From: CAYYNP01 sp964472545
Lineage (GTDB): Bacteria > Planctomycetota > Planctomycetia > Pirellulales > Thermoguttaceae
Reading direction: 5' to 3'
DNA length: 19,693 nucleotides
Assembly: GCA_964472545.1 (NCBI GenBank)
Contig: CAYYNP010000193.1
Span: forward strand, 1-19,693
Every line of letters starts with the position of its first letter. Position 1 is the first letter of the stretch. A program made the position numbers and the translations under genes. The notes below the pieces were generated by a model that was given only the letters and a program-made list of their open reading frames with translations, made no database searches and was not told the DNA's origin. This document shows, in pieces, positions 7,259 to 15,395 of this stretch.

Positions 7259-9097
7259 TCAAGGCTGCACCACCAGAATTGAATACAGTTCCAACTCCCG
7301 CAGTGTAACCGCCGCGCGCCCGTCGCGCCAAGTGACCGCCAGCGGCTTGCCCCCCGGTTGTTGCGTGATCGACTTCGGGGCCTTGGGCAAACGAACGGCG
7401 ACCGTAAGCGGGCCGACCGGCCGGACTTCCGCGATGCCCTCGGCCGGCGGGTCGGCGTGAGGGCCGGACGTGTTTACCAGGTGGACCGACAATTGGCCGT
7501 CGAGCATCCGCGGGCTGACGTCGACGTCGTGGGAGCCGGAGACGCGTACGATCGGCTCCGGCAGGACGCGCTTCATGGCGCCCGAGAACGCGTCATCGAC
7601 GGCGTCGACGGTCACGATGGAATTCGCTCCATTTTCGGCCGCCGCCAGTTCGCCCTCGAAGAGCTTCGCCGGGCCGGGGCCGATCAGCAACAGCCGGCCG
7701 CCCTGCTTGGCGTACGCGGCCAACTCGTCGCGAAAGGCCCCCTCGAGATACTCCCAGCCGGGCACGACGATCGCCGGCCATTGCGACATCTTGCCCGTTA
7801 GGTGATGCTCGCTGACGATCTGCACGCCGTAGTGATCGTGCAGCATCGTCGCCAGCGCCCGGCGCAACACGCTCACACCGGAACTGCCGGCCCAATGAAA
7901 CAGCCGCGGCGACGCGCGGTAATGTCCGGCCGTCGAGTAGAGCAGGGCGATCTGCGGCACGGCGGTCGAGCGATGGCAGAAGGCCTGGCGCCGGCGGCAG
8001 AAGCGGGCAACCTCGGCCATCACGTCCATTTCGGCCGGGTCGCGCACCGCCCCGTCGCGATCCTGTTTGAAATAGGCCTGATACCCGCCGCCCATGGCCA
8101 GCACCACGGCCGCTTCCTGCATCAGTTGCACGGCCGGCTTCTGCCGGCGCGTCTTGCGGCTGAACGACCACGACATCAGATCCCACGCCACGCCCTGATC
8201 CTCCAGGCAGCGTCCGGCGAAGCGAGCCGAGTTGATGCTGTCGTCCGGCGAAAAATCGCCCGAGAGGGCCGCCACGTCGGCCGACACCTGCTCGGGCATG
8301 TGGTCGCTGAAGGCCCAATTGCTGATCACTTGGAAGTCGGGATGCGACTGCTTCAACGCGTCGACGTAACGGCGCACATAGCGGCGAAAGCCCTCGCGAT
8401 GGAAGTCCATCCATGCGTTCCAATACGGATCGCCCGGCTTGCGAGGTGCCGCCTTGGCGCCCGTCTGTCGGAGGAATTCCGCGACGGCCGCGTCGCCGTA
8501 ATCGGGCACGGTGGCCCAGCAATCGCCGTCGACCCAGGCGCCGTCGACGCCGTAGGTGCCGGCGAGTTCTCGAAGTTGCGGGATCAGCAGCTTATCGGTG
8601 TACGGCCCGAAGACGGAAGTCGCCCGGCCGTTGGGTTTGCCGTCGGCGCCCAGCGCAGCCCACTCCGGGTGCAGGGCCAACGCGCGGCCGTCCCACACGC
8701 CCGAGTAGTGCATGAACAACGCCACGCCACGCTCCCGAGTCACGTCGCGCCAGATCCGCAACGGATCGCCGACGAAACCCGGCGCCGGGTTGCCGACTTT
8801 CGTGGGGTAGCTCGAATAGCCGGGATGCCCCTTGCAGTCGATCTGGATGTAGTCGGGCTGGACTTTGTCGAGCACCCGTTCGACCATCTCTCGGGTGGTC
8901 CGCGCCCCGACCTGAGTACAATCGGCGCCTGCGTGGAAGTCGAAGTGTACGCCGAGGAACGATTCGGCACGATTCATTCGCGCCGGCGCTTCGGCAGCGC
9001 GTGCATCACAGTACGTATGCCATGCCGCCGCGACGAGCAGTGCGGACGTGCACCATCGGACGATACGAACGTCAAGAGTCATGCGGACCATTTTCAT
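7259..9097 (-). CDS. exported glycoside-hydrolase-like TIM-barrel protein (distantly alpha-L-fucosidase-like)
   Basis: This is a 612-residue exported protein. The ATG (MKMVRMTLDV) has AGGAG six bases upstream. A signal sequence (IVRWCTSALLVAAAWHTYCDARAAEA) is followed by a TIM-barrel-like region from about 40 to 400 that resembles fucosidase-type glycosidases: HFDFHAG near the start, PDYIQIDCKG, FMHYSGVWDG, and GAWVDGDCW with D190 in the position expected for a catalytic aspartate. From about 420 to 540 is a Rossmann-like region (QIALLYST, IVVPGWEYL, GGRLLLIGPG) like the amidotransferase-fold domain of beta-galactosidases, then a C-terminal beta domain. The likely role is trimming glycans outside the cytoplasm; substrate and exact family cannot be stated. 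It heads a probable two-gene unit with the SHD1 gene. The frame runs upstream across the assembly gap, but that extension is not credible. Confidence 0.8.
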   Translation of the reverse strand: MKMVRMTLDVRIVRWCTSALLVAAAWHTYCDARAAEAPARMNRAESFLGVHFDFHAGADCTQVGARTTREMVERVLDKVQPDYIQIDCKGHPGYSSYPTKVGNPAPGFVGDPLRIWRDVTRERGVALFMHYSGVWDGRALALHPEWAALGADGKPNGRATSVFGPYTDKLLIPQLRELAGTYGVDGAWVDGDCWATVPDYGDAAVAEFLRQTGAKAAPRKPGDPYWNAWMDFHREGFRRYVRRYVDALKQSHPDFQVISNWAFSDHMPEQVSADVAALSGDFSPDDSINSARFAGRCLEDQGVAWDLMSWSFSRKTRRQKPAVQLMQEAAVVLAMGGGYQAYFKQDRDGAVRDPAEMDVMAEVARFCRRRQAFCHRSTAVPQIALLYSTAGHYRASPRLFHWAGSSGVSVLRRALATMLHDHYGVQIVSEHHLTGKMSQWPAIVVPGWEYLEGAFRDELAAYAKQGGRLLLIGPGPAKLFEGELAAAENGANSIVTVDAVDDAFSGAMKRVLPEPIVRVSGSHDVDVSPRMLDGQLSVHLVNTSGPHADPPAEGIAEVRPVGPLTVAVRLPKAPKSITQQPGGKPLAVTWRDGRAAVTLRELELYSILVVQP

Positions 9098-9142
9098 AAC
9101 GCGCTCCTGTCGATTGAAGCAAACGGGTGGCTGGCATCGGAT

Positions 9143-9175
9143 GGGTGGCTGGGGCAAAGCGCCGCGGGGCCCCAG
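9143..9175. repeat. 33-bp dispersed palindromic repeat, copy 2 (inverted)
   Basis: GGGTGGCTGGGGCAAAGCGC begins this copy, which is 31 of 33 identical to the reverse complement of 5801-5833. It folds as CTGGGGC with GCCCCAG. A partial extra copy of GGGTGGCTGG lies at 9125-9134. It sits just upstream of the glycosidase-like gene and close to the assembly gap. Confidence 0.8.
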
Positions 9176-9194
9176 GTTGGCAGAGTTAGGATCG

Positions 9195-9281
9195 NNNNNN
9201 NNNNGGCGGGGCGGGGGCCGCCCCCCCCGCCCGGCCCCGCCCGGGGGCCCCCCCGCCGCCCCCCCCCCCCCCCACCCCCCT
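9195..9281. other. assembly gap (10 N) and suspect GC homopolymer sequence
   Basis: Ten Ns occupy 9195-9204, followed by about 75 bases made almost only of G and C, including long C runs around 9248-9281. The composition is unlike the rest of the window and looks like low-quality read ends next to a scaffold join. The true length and content of this spacer are unknown. From 9282 to 9456 I see only a small hairpin (GCTTCG at 9367-9372 with CGAAGC at 9378-9383) and the next gene's ribosome-binding site. Confidence 0.9.
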
Positions 9282-9456
9282 GCCAAACATAGTGACGCAA
9301 GGTCCCAGAAAGTCTGACGGCTTGCCGACGGGAATGCAACCCTTCGCCGTGCGCCGACCGGTCGTCGCTTCGGCTTGCGAAGCGCGTTGCACCGGCCGGG
9401 CGAAGATGGGATGATGTTGAAATTGGTGAAAGAGGCCCCGATCCGAGGAGACTCCG

Positions 9457-12400
9457 ATGTCGCTGACACGTCCGATACCGTGGATTCGTTCCGTCGCATG
9501 GCTCATCATCCTCGGCCTCAGCGCCGCGGCAGCTTCCGCCGCCACGTCCGGCCGGGAGATCATCGAGGCGACCGGCGTGCAAGGCGGTCTGGTCGTCCAT
9601 CTCGGCTGCGGCGACGGCAAGCTGACCGCGTCGCTGCGTGGCGACGACCGCTACGCGGTCCACGGCCTCGACGCCGACCCGGCAAACGTGGCCGCCGCCC
9701 GCAAGCATCTCCGGTCGCGGGGGCTTTACGGCCCGGTGTCGGTCGCCCAACATTCGGGCAGCCGGTTGCCGTATGCCGACAACCTGGTGAATCTGCTGGT
9801 ATGCGAACGGGCGGGCGACGTTTCGATCGACGAGATGATGCGCGTGCTGGCACCGCTGGGCGTGGCGTACGTGAAGCAAGAGACAGAGTGGACGAAGACG
9901 GTCAAGCCTTGGCCGGCCGACATCGACGACTGGACGCATTGGCTGCACGGCCCGGACAACAACGCGGTGGCCCGCGACCGCGTGGTCGGGCCGCCGAACA
10001 CGTTGCAGTGGATCGCCGATCCGATCCACCTGCGCAGCCACGAGCATCTCAACAGCGTGTCGGCCGTGGTCTCGTCGCGCGGAAAGCTCTTCTACGTCAT
10101 CGACGAAGGGCCGACGTCGGCCGTCGCCGCGCCGCCGATGTGGCGGCTGGTCGCGCGGGATGCCTTCAGCGGCGTGCTGCTCTGGAAGCGCGACCTCGGG
10201 CCTTGGGAGGGACATTTTCGCGTGTTCCGCAGCGGGCCGCCGGATATCGCCCGGCGGTTGGTGGCCGTGGGCGAGCGCGTCTATGCCACGTTGGGTTACG
10301 GGAAGCGCGTGGCGGCCTTCGACGCGGCCACCGGCAAGACGCTACACGTCTACGACGGCACCGAGGGCGCGCTGGAAATCGTCTGCACGGGTGCGAAGCT
10401 GTTTGTCGTAGTGGGCACCGTCGATCTGACGCCGCCGCCCGACCCCGGCAAGCGTTTCTATCCACAGCCGGCGCCGCGCAACAAAGGCATTGTGGCGGTA
10501 GACGCCGCTTCGGGTGAGGTGTTGTGGACGTGCAAGGGCGACGACACGTCCGAATTGATGCCGACCACGCTGGCGGTCGCCGCAGCTCGCGTCTTCTTCC
10601 AGAATCCCGCTTCCGTGATCTGCCTCAACGCGGCCGACGGCAAGGAAGCCTGGCGTGCCGAGCGGCCCGTCTTCACCAAGCGGCTATCGTGGAGTGCCCC
10701 CGTGCTGGTGGCCACCGACGACGTCGTGCTCTCGGCCGACGGATCGACCGGGGGGCTCAAAGACGGTGTGCGGCGAGGGGAGGAACCCGTCGAGTGGGTG
10801 ATGAGCGATACCGACATCCGCCGCCATCCACCCGGCGACGTGGTCGCGTTTTCGGCCAGAGACGGCAAGCGGCTGTGGACCGGCACCAGCCTGCAAGGCT
10901 TCTGCAACCCGGGCGATCTGTTTGTGGTCGACGGCAAGGTCTGGTGTGGGGCCGATGTTTCGCCCGGGCAGGCGCTGCTGAACACAGCCGTCGATTTGAT
11001 GACCGGCGAAGTCCGCAGCACGCGTCCCAAACCCGGTTGGCCGGTCGGCGGACACACGAAGTGTTACCGCAACAAGGCGACCGAACGATTCCTCGTGCTC
11101 GGCGACGTCGGCGTCGAGTTCGTCGATCTGGACGACTGGAGTTTCAACGCCAACCCTTGGGTTCGCGGCACGTGCCAATACGGCGTGATGCCGTGCAACG
11201 GGCTGCTCTACGTGCCGCCCGATTCGTGTGCCTGCCGGCCGGAGATGCGGCTGCACGGTTTCACGGCGATGGCACCGCGGCGGGCGTCCGACGAAGCGCT
11301 GATGGAGACCACCGAACCGCTGCAACGCGGGCTGGCGTTTGCGTGGGCGCAACGGTCGGCCGCCGTGACTGCGGGGATAGCAGAACAGTGGCCGACGTAT
11401 CGTCACGACGCGTCGCGCAGCGGCCGAACGGAAACGCGCGTGCCGGCCAAGTTGAACCGTCTTTGGCGGGCGAAGTTCGGCGGCCGACTCACGAGCCCAA
11501 GCATCGCCGGCGGCAAGGTGTTTGTCTCAGAGGTCGATGCGGATACGGTACACGCGCTCGATGCCCACACCGGCCAGATCGCTTGGTCGCGGACCGTCGG
11601 CGGTCCCGTCGATTCGCCGCCGACGATCCTGGGCCGGCTCGTGATCTTCGGCTGCCACGACGGCCACGTCTATTGCCTCCGCGACACCGACGGCGAGCTC
11701 GTGTGGCGATTTCGTGCGGCCACCAGTGACAAGCTGCTGGTGGCGATGCAGCGCGTCGAATCGGCCTGGCCGGTCCACGGCAGTGTGTTGGCCCAAGACG
11801 ACAAGGTCTGGTTTGCGGCCGGGCGCTCGCCCTACTTGGACGGGGGAATTCACGTCTTCGCGTTGGACGCCGCCACGGGCAAGGTGGCCGTGAAACGAAC
11901 CGTCTTCTCTCGCGGCCCGCAAGAACTCCGGCTCGCCATGCCGCAGCCAAAGACACCCGTCGCGCGGCCGGGCATGCCGGATATCCTCTCCGCCGGCGAC
12001 GGCCTGGTCTACATGCGCTGGATGGGCTTCGACGAGCAGGGTAACCTCACCAGCGTCAAGCCGCACCTGTTCAGCGCCACCGGCTTCCTCGACGACACCT
12101 GGTGGCATCGCACCTACTGGCAATACGGCACCTCGATGCAAGGCGGTTTCGGCGGCTGGCCGCGCGCGGCGCAACAGGTGCCGGCGGGCCGAATCATGGT
12201 CGTCGGCGAAGAGACGCTCTTCAGTTTCGACCGCTCGAAGTACGACGCCGGCAACGTCCACGCGGGCCACATCGGCGTCGTCAAGCACGACTACCAGGAC
12301 AGCGGCCGGGTGGATCACCCACAGAACCCGATGACGCTTTACGCCGTAGCCAAGCCCGACGCGGCCGGGGGACGGCGAGGTGGACCGAAGAACCAATTGC

Positions 12401-12681
12401 GGTGGCAAACGTCGGTGCCGTTGCTGGTCCGCGCAATGCTGCTGGCCGACGAAACGCTGTTTGTCGCGGGCCCCAACGCCGGCGAAGGCAACCGGGGGCT
12501 GATGCAACTGGCATCTCCGCAGCCGGGAGCCCTGTGGGCCGTCTCGGGCACCGATGGCCGCGTGTTGGCCAAGCACACCTTGGCCGCCGATCCGGTACTC
12601 GACGGCATGGCCGCCGCCAATGGGCGGCTGGTGCTGGTCACGCGAAGCGGGGAAGTGTGCTGCTTCGGGGCCGAGAACTAG
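9457..12681 (+). CDS. exported PQQ-type beta-propeller protein with N-terminal methyltransferase-like domain
   Basis: This is a 1074-residue protein starting at an ATG with AGGAG six bases upstream. Residues 1-29 are a signal peptide (VAWLIILGLSAAAASA). Residues about 35-145 look like a class I methyltransferase fold, with the SAM-binding glycine motif LGCGDG at 49-54 and RLPYADNLVNLLVCE further on. A conserved-looking linker (DIDDWTHWLHGPDNN) leads into a long series of PQQ-like propeller blades to the C-terminus, marked by repeats such as AFDAATGKTLHVYDG, AVDAASGEVLWTCKGDD, ALDAHTGQIAWSRTVGG and CLRDTDGELVWRFRAA. It could be a quinoprotein dehydrogenase or a non-catalytic scaffold like BamB; I see no cytochrome c CxxCH motif. 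It is convergent with the oxidoreductase gene and divergent from the glycosidase-like gene across the gap. The domain calls are confident, the function is not. Confidence 0.88.
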   Translation: MSLTRPIPWIRSVAWLIILGLSAAAASAATSGREIIEATGVQGGLVVHLGCGDGKLTASLRGDDRYAVHGLDADPANVAAARKHLRSRGLYGPVSVAQHSGSRLPYADNLVNLLVCERAGDVSIDEMMRVLAPLGVAYVKQETEWTKTVKPWPADIDDWTHWLHGPDNNAVARDRVVGPPNTLQWIADPIHLRSHEHLNSVSAVVSSRGKLFYVIDEGPTSAVAAPPMWRLVARDAFSGVLLWKRDLGPWEGHFRVFRSGPPDIARRLVAVGERVYATLGYGKRVAAFDAATGKTLHVYDGTEGALEIVCTGAKLFVVVGTVDLTPPPDPGKRFYPQPAPRNKGIVAVDAASGEVLWTCKGDDTSELMPTTLAVAAARVFFQNPASVICLNAADGKEAWRAERPVFTKRLSWSAPVLVATDDVVLSADGSTGGLKDGVRRGEEPVEWVMSDTDIRRHPPGDVVAFSARDGKRLWTGTSLQGFCNPGDLFVVDGKVWCGADVSPGQALLNTAVDLMTGEVRSTRPKPGWPVGGHTKCYRNKATERFLVLGDVGVEFVDLDDWSFNANPWVRGTCQYGVMPCNGLLYVPPDSCACRPEMRLHGFTAMAPRRASDEALMETTEPLQRGLAFAWAQRSAAVTAGIAEQWPTYRHDASRSGRTETRVPAKLNRLWRAKFGGRLTSPSIAGGKVFVSEVDADTVHALDAHTGQIAWSRTVGGPVDSPPTILGRLVIFGCHDGHVYCLRDTDGELVWRFRAATSDKLLVAMQRVESAWPVHGSVLAQDDKVWFAAGRSPYLDGGIHVFALDAATGKVAVKRTVFSRGPQELRLAMPQPKTPVARPGMPDILSAGDGLVYMRWMGFDEQGNLTSVKPHLFSATGFLDDTWWHRTYWQYGTSMQGGFGGWPRAAQQVPAGRIMVVGEETLFSFDRSKYDAGNVHAGHIGVVKHDYQDSGRVDHPQNPMTLYAVAKPDAAGGRRGGPKNQLRWQTSVPLLVRAMLLADETLFVAGPNAGEGNRGLMQLASPQPGALWAVSGTDGRVLAKHTLAADPVLDGMAAANGRLVLVTRSGEVCCFGAEN

Positions 12682-12682
12682 A

Positions 12683-12704
12683 GGGTTGGGGGTTGGGGGT
12701 TGGG
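12683..12704 (+). other. G-quadruplex-type motif between convergent genes
   Basis: Four G-runs of 3, 5, 5 and 3 bases are separated by TT spacers, the canonical short-loop G-quadruplex pattern, immediately after the TAG of the propeller gene. It lies in the 46-base gap between two convergent stops. No conventional hairpin terminator is visible there, so it might slow or end transcription. That role is inferred. Confidence 0.6.
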
Positions 12705-12727
12705 TGGCAGGGAAGTTGCCGACGCGC

Positions 12728-14050
12728 TCACAGACAATACGGATACCGCTGCGGCCGGCTCAACAGGCGGTTGGCGGTGGGGTCGTCGATGATCTGTTCG
12801 TTCTCGCCGTCCCAACGAAGCTTGCGTCCCAGCAAGAACGAGAGATTTCCCAGGTTGTTCATGTTGGCCACACGATGGGCGATCTCGATGTCCATGCAGG
12901 GCCGCTTGCCGGCCTTGACGGCCTGGAGGAAGTCCTCCATGTGGTTCATGTTGTAGTCGGCGTGCTTGTCCATGCGATAGATCTCCGCGCCGCCGGCGGG
13001 CACTTTGAACTCGCGGGCCTTCTCCTCGGCCGGGTAACGGGTGCCGTCTCGCGACATGACCAGCACGTCGTCGTCGCCGTGGAAGACCGAGCCAAAACCG
13101 CCCTGGCCGCGGGCGTCGCCGGGCTGTTCCCAAATGAGCTGCCAGTCGGGGTCCTTAAACGTGTAGACGACCTTCATCAGCGGAGGGCAGTCCCAGATGC
13201 CCTTGGGCGTGGGCGTGCCGGTGGACTCGATGCTGAGGGATGTCTGTCGGTCGGCATCCATGCACCAGAGCACGATGCTCATCACGTGGGCCCCGCGGTC
13301 GCGAATCACGCCGCCGCCGGACTCCATCAGCCAACGAAATACCCCGTGGCAATACGCCCCCGGCACGTACGGCCGCCAGCGCAGCGGGCCGAGCCAGAGG
13401 TCCCAGTCGAGTTCCGGCGGCGGGGCCGACGGGGCGTTCGTGCCGCCGATCGGGTTGGGTGTGTGCCAGCAGGTGACCTTGCGGACCCGGCCGAGCATAC
13501 CGTTGCGGATGTACGTGCAGGCGTCGTGGGCCGGTTGGGCCGAGCGGGCTTGCGAGCCGACCTGCACCACGCGGCTGTGCTTCCGCGCCGCGTCGACCAT
13601 CGCCCGGCCGGCGGCCACCGTACAACTCGAGGGCTTTTCTACATAGACGTGCTTGCCCGACTGGCAGGCGTGGACCGTTTGCACGGCGTGCCAGTGGTCG
13701 GGCGTGGCGATGATCACCGCATCGACGTCTTTGCGCTCGAGCACGTAGCGGTAGTCGCGATAGGGCGTGCATCCGCCGCCGACGCGCCCCAGGGCCGCGG
13801 CTAGCCGCTTCTCGTCGGCCTCGCAAACGGCGGCCACGTTGGTCGCGCCCATTTGGCGGAACGTCAGTTGCCGCCCCAAGTGGGCCCCGCCCATCCCACC
13901 GACGCCGATATGGGCCACCGTGAGCCGCTCACCGGCCCCCGGTTTGCCCTGGGCGGCCAGTACGCCGGAAGGAACCAGCCACGGCACGCTCAACGCCGGC
14001 GGCGCGGCGGCCAGGAAGTCGCGGCGGCGGAGTCTTGGTTTTCCGAGCAT
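12728..14050 (-). CDS. Tat-exported Gfo/Idh/MocA-family NAD(P)-dependent oxidoreductase
   Basis: This is a 440-residue protein. The ATG has AGGAG six bases upstream. The N-terminus carries a twin-arginine signal (RLRRRDFLAAAPPALSVP), so it is probably exported folded with its cofactor. The Rossmann nucleotide-binding loop is G49-V-G51-G-M-G54 (AHIGVGGMGG), and the family EKP motif is at 138-140 (VYVEKPSSC), with IIATPDHWHA before it. The C-terminal half is the alpha/beta substrate domain (MESGGGVIRDRGAHVMSIVLW). Family members oxidise or reduce sugars, inositols and related polyols, or open glycosides; planctomycetes encode many Tat-exported paralogues. The substrate cannot be told from sequence. 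It is convergent with the propeller gene and separated from carA by a palindromic element, so it is probably a single-gene unit. Confidence 0.9.
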   Translation of the reverse strand: MLGKPRLRRRDFLAAAPPALSVPWLVPSGVLAAQGKPGAGERLTVAHIGVGGMGGAHLGRQLTFRQMGATNVAAVCEADEKRLAAALGRVGGGCTPYRDYRYVLERKDVDAVIIATPDHWHAVQTVHACQSGKHVYVEKPSSCTVAAGRAMVDAARKHSRVVQVGSQARSAQPAHDACTYIRNGMLGRVRKVTCWHTPNPIGGTNAPSAPPPELDWDLWLGPLRWRPYVPGAYCHGVFRWLMESGGGVIRDRGAHVMSIVLWCMDADRQTSLSIESTGTPTPKGIWDCPPLMKVVYTFKDPDWQLIWEQPGDARGQGGFGSVFHGDDDVLVMSRDGTRYPAEEKAREFKVPAGGAEIYRMDKHADYNMNHMEDFLQAVKAGKRPCMDIEIAHRVANMNNLGNLSFLLGRKLRWDGENEQIIDDPTANRLLSRPQRYPYCL

Positions 14051-14095
14051 GGGATCTCCTTCGTGGGTGGAAGTCACGAGCGGCCCGCCCAACGA

Positions 14096-14172
14096 GTGTG
14101 CCACTGCTTCGTAGAAGCAGTGCTTCCCGAGGAAGATACCGACGGCACTGCTTCTGCGAAGCAGTGGCACGC
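14096..14172. repeat. REPIN-like double hairpin
   Basis: Arms 14096-14123 and 14145-14172 are 28-base inverted copies with two mismatches, separated by 21 bases. Each arm is itself a palindrome (CACTGCTTC, 3 bases, GAAGCAGTG). It fills most of the 157-base gap between the carA stop and the oxidoreductase start. There is no T-run, so a simple terminator is less likely than a dispersed repeat. Confidence 0.85.
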
Positions 14173-14207
14173 CCGGCTGTATGAGCCGTCCTTGCTGAAC
14201 GGATATC

Positions 14208-15329
14208 CTAGAGCATCTGCCGAAACTGGGCAAACAGATATTCGCTGTCGTGCGGGCCGGCCGACGCCTCGGGGTGGTACTGCACGCTGAACGCGGGCAC
14301 CTCGCGATGCCGGACGCCTTCGATCGTGTTGTCGTTGAGGTTCATATGCGTGACCTCGAGCGCGTCGGGCAACGACACGGGATCGACGGCGAAGCCGTGG
14401 TTTTGCGTGGTGATTTCCACTCGGCCCGTGCCGTGATTCATCACCGGCTGGTTGGCCCCGCGATGGCCGAACTTCAGCTTGAAGGTCTTGGCCCCGCAGG
14501 CCAGCGAGAGAAGCTGGTGGCCGAGGCAGATGCCGAAAATGGGGCGTTTTCCCAAGAGGCTGCGGATGGTCGCCTGGGCGTAATCGATCGGCTCGGGGTC
14601 GCCGGGGCCGTTGGAAAGAAAGACGCCGTCCGGATTCAGATCCGTCACCTCCTCGGCCGTGGCCATGCCGGGCAGGATGGTCACGCGGCATCCCATATCG
14701 AACAAGTGCCGGGCGATATTCCACTTCAGGCCAAAATCCAACGCCACAACGTGGGGGGATGATTCGTCCGGCTGTGGTTTTTCCTCCGGATCGAGCCGTG
14801 CCCAGGGGCTCAGCGGCTCGTTCCAGTGGATGGGGCCGTCGGGAATCACCTCCTGCACCAGATCGCGGCCGATCAGGCCCGGGCTGGCCTTGGCTTTGGC
14901 CACCAAGCTGGTGTCGTCGAGGTCATCGGTCGAGAGCACGCCGTTGAGCGCCCCGTGGATGCGGATCCGCCGTACCAGTGCCCGGGTGTCGATGCCCTCA
15001 ATACCCACAATGCCCGCCTTCTCCAAATACTCGTGCAGGTCGCCCTCGCTACGGAAATTGCTCGGCTGACGGCAACGATTGCGCAAGACGAACCCGGCCA
15101 GGTGAGGCTTGCGGCTTTCAACGTCTTCGGCGTTGACGCCGTAGTTGCCGATTTCCGGATAGGTCATCGTAACGATCTGGCCGCGGTAGCTCGGATCGGT
15201 GAGGATCTCTTGATACCCGGTCATCGAGGTGTTGAAACAGACCTCTCCGTCAACTTCACCGCGGGCGCCGAAGGCCTCTCCGGTGAAGACGGTGCCGTCT
15301 TGAAGGGCGAGTTTTGCAGTCTGGGACAT
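14208..15329 (-). CDS. carA: carbamoyl-phosphate synthase small (glutaminase) subunit
   Basis: CarA hydrolyses glutamine and channels ammonia to CarB for carbamoyl phosphate, the precursor of arginine and pyrimidines. From the ATG at 15329 it is 373 residues, normal for the family. The N-terminal CPSase domain begins MSQTAKLALQDGTVFTGEAF and contains FNTSMTGYQEILTDPSYRGQ. The C-terminal class I amidotransferase domain has the nucleophile C268 in FGICLGHQ and the partners H352 and E354 in YHPEA, so the catalytic triad is intact. No clear ribosome-binding site precedes the start, but the N-terminus fits the family and a longer in-frame ORF has no family match. carB is not in the window. A short hairpin (GTCCTT at 15355-15360 with AAGGAC at 15367-15372) lies just upstream in the leader. 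The upstream neighbour is a polyferredoxin gene with no evident metabolic link. Confidence 0.97.
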   Translation of the reverse strand: MSQTAKLALQDGTVFTGEAFGARGEVDGEVCFNTSMTGYQEILTDPSYRGQIVTMTYPEIGNYGVNAEDVESRKPHLAGFVLRNRCRQPSNFRSEGDLHEYLEKAGIVGIEGIDTRALVRRIRIHGALNGVLSTDDLDDTSLVAKAKASPGLIGRDLVQEVIPDGPIHWNEPLSPWARLDPEEKPQPDESSPHVVALDFGLKWNIARHLFDMGCRVTILPGMATAEEVTDLNPDGVFLSNGPGDPEPIDYAQATIRSLLGKRPIFGICLGHQLLSLACGAKTFKLKFGHRGANQPVMNHGTGRVEITTQNHGFAVDPVSLPDALEVTHMNLNDNTIEGVRHREVPAFSVQYHPEASAGPHDSEYLFAQFRQML

Positions 15330-15383
15330 AGCGTGGGGAAAGTGCTTACCTAAAGTCCTTCGCCGTAAGGACCCGATAGGTTC

Positions 15384-15389
15384 TATAAT
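15384..15389 (+). promoter_or_regulatory. consensus -10 box of the candidate small RNA
   Basis: A perfect TATAAT lies on the + strand, opposite in direction to carA, and 7 bases before G15396, the expected transcript start. No good -35 box is seen 16-18 bases upstream, which weakens the call. Confidence 0.4.
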
Positions 15390-15395
15390 GGCTGC

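Noticed and set aside
4929..7460. 843-residue + strand open frame
   Set aside because: It runs through the RT in another frame and then antisense to the SHD1 gene. Its composition is Arg/Ala/Gly-rich shadow sequence with no domain.
7802..9292. 496-residue + strand open frame across the gap
   Set aside because: It is antisense to the glycosidase-like gene and ends in the N-run and homopolymer sequence.
9098..9499. N-terminal extension of the glycosidase-like protein through the Ns
   Set aside because: The extension crosses unknown bases and artefact sequence; the ATG at 9097 has a ribosome-binding site and begins a signal peptide.
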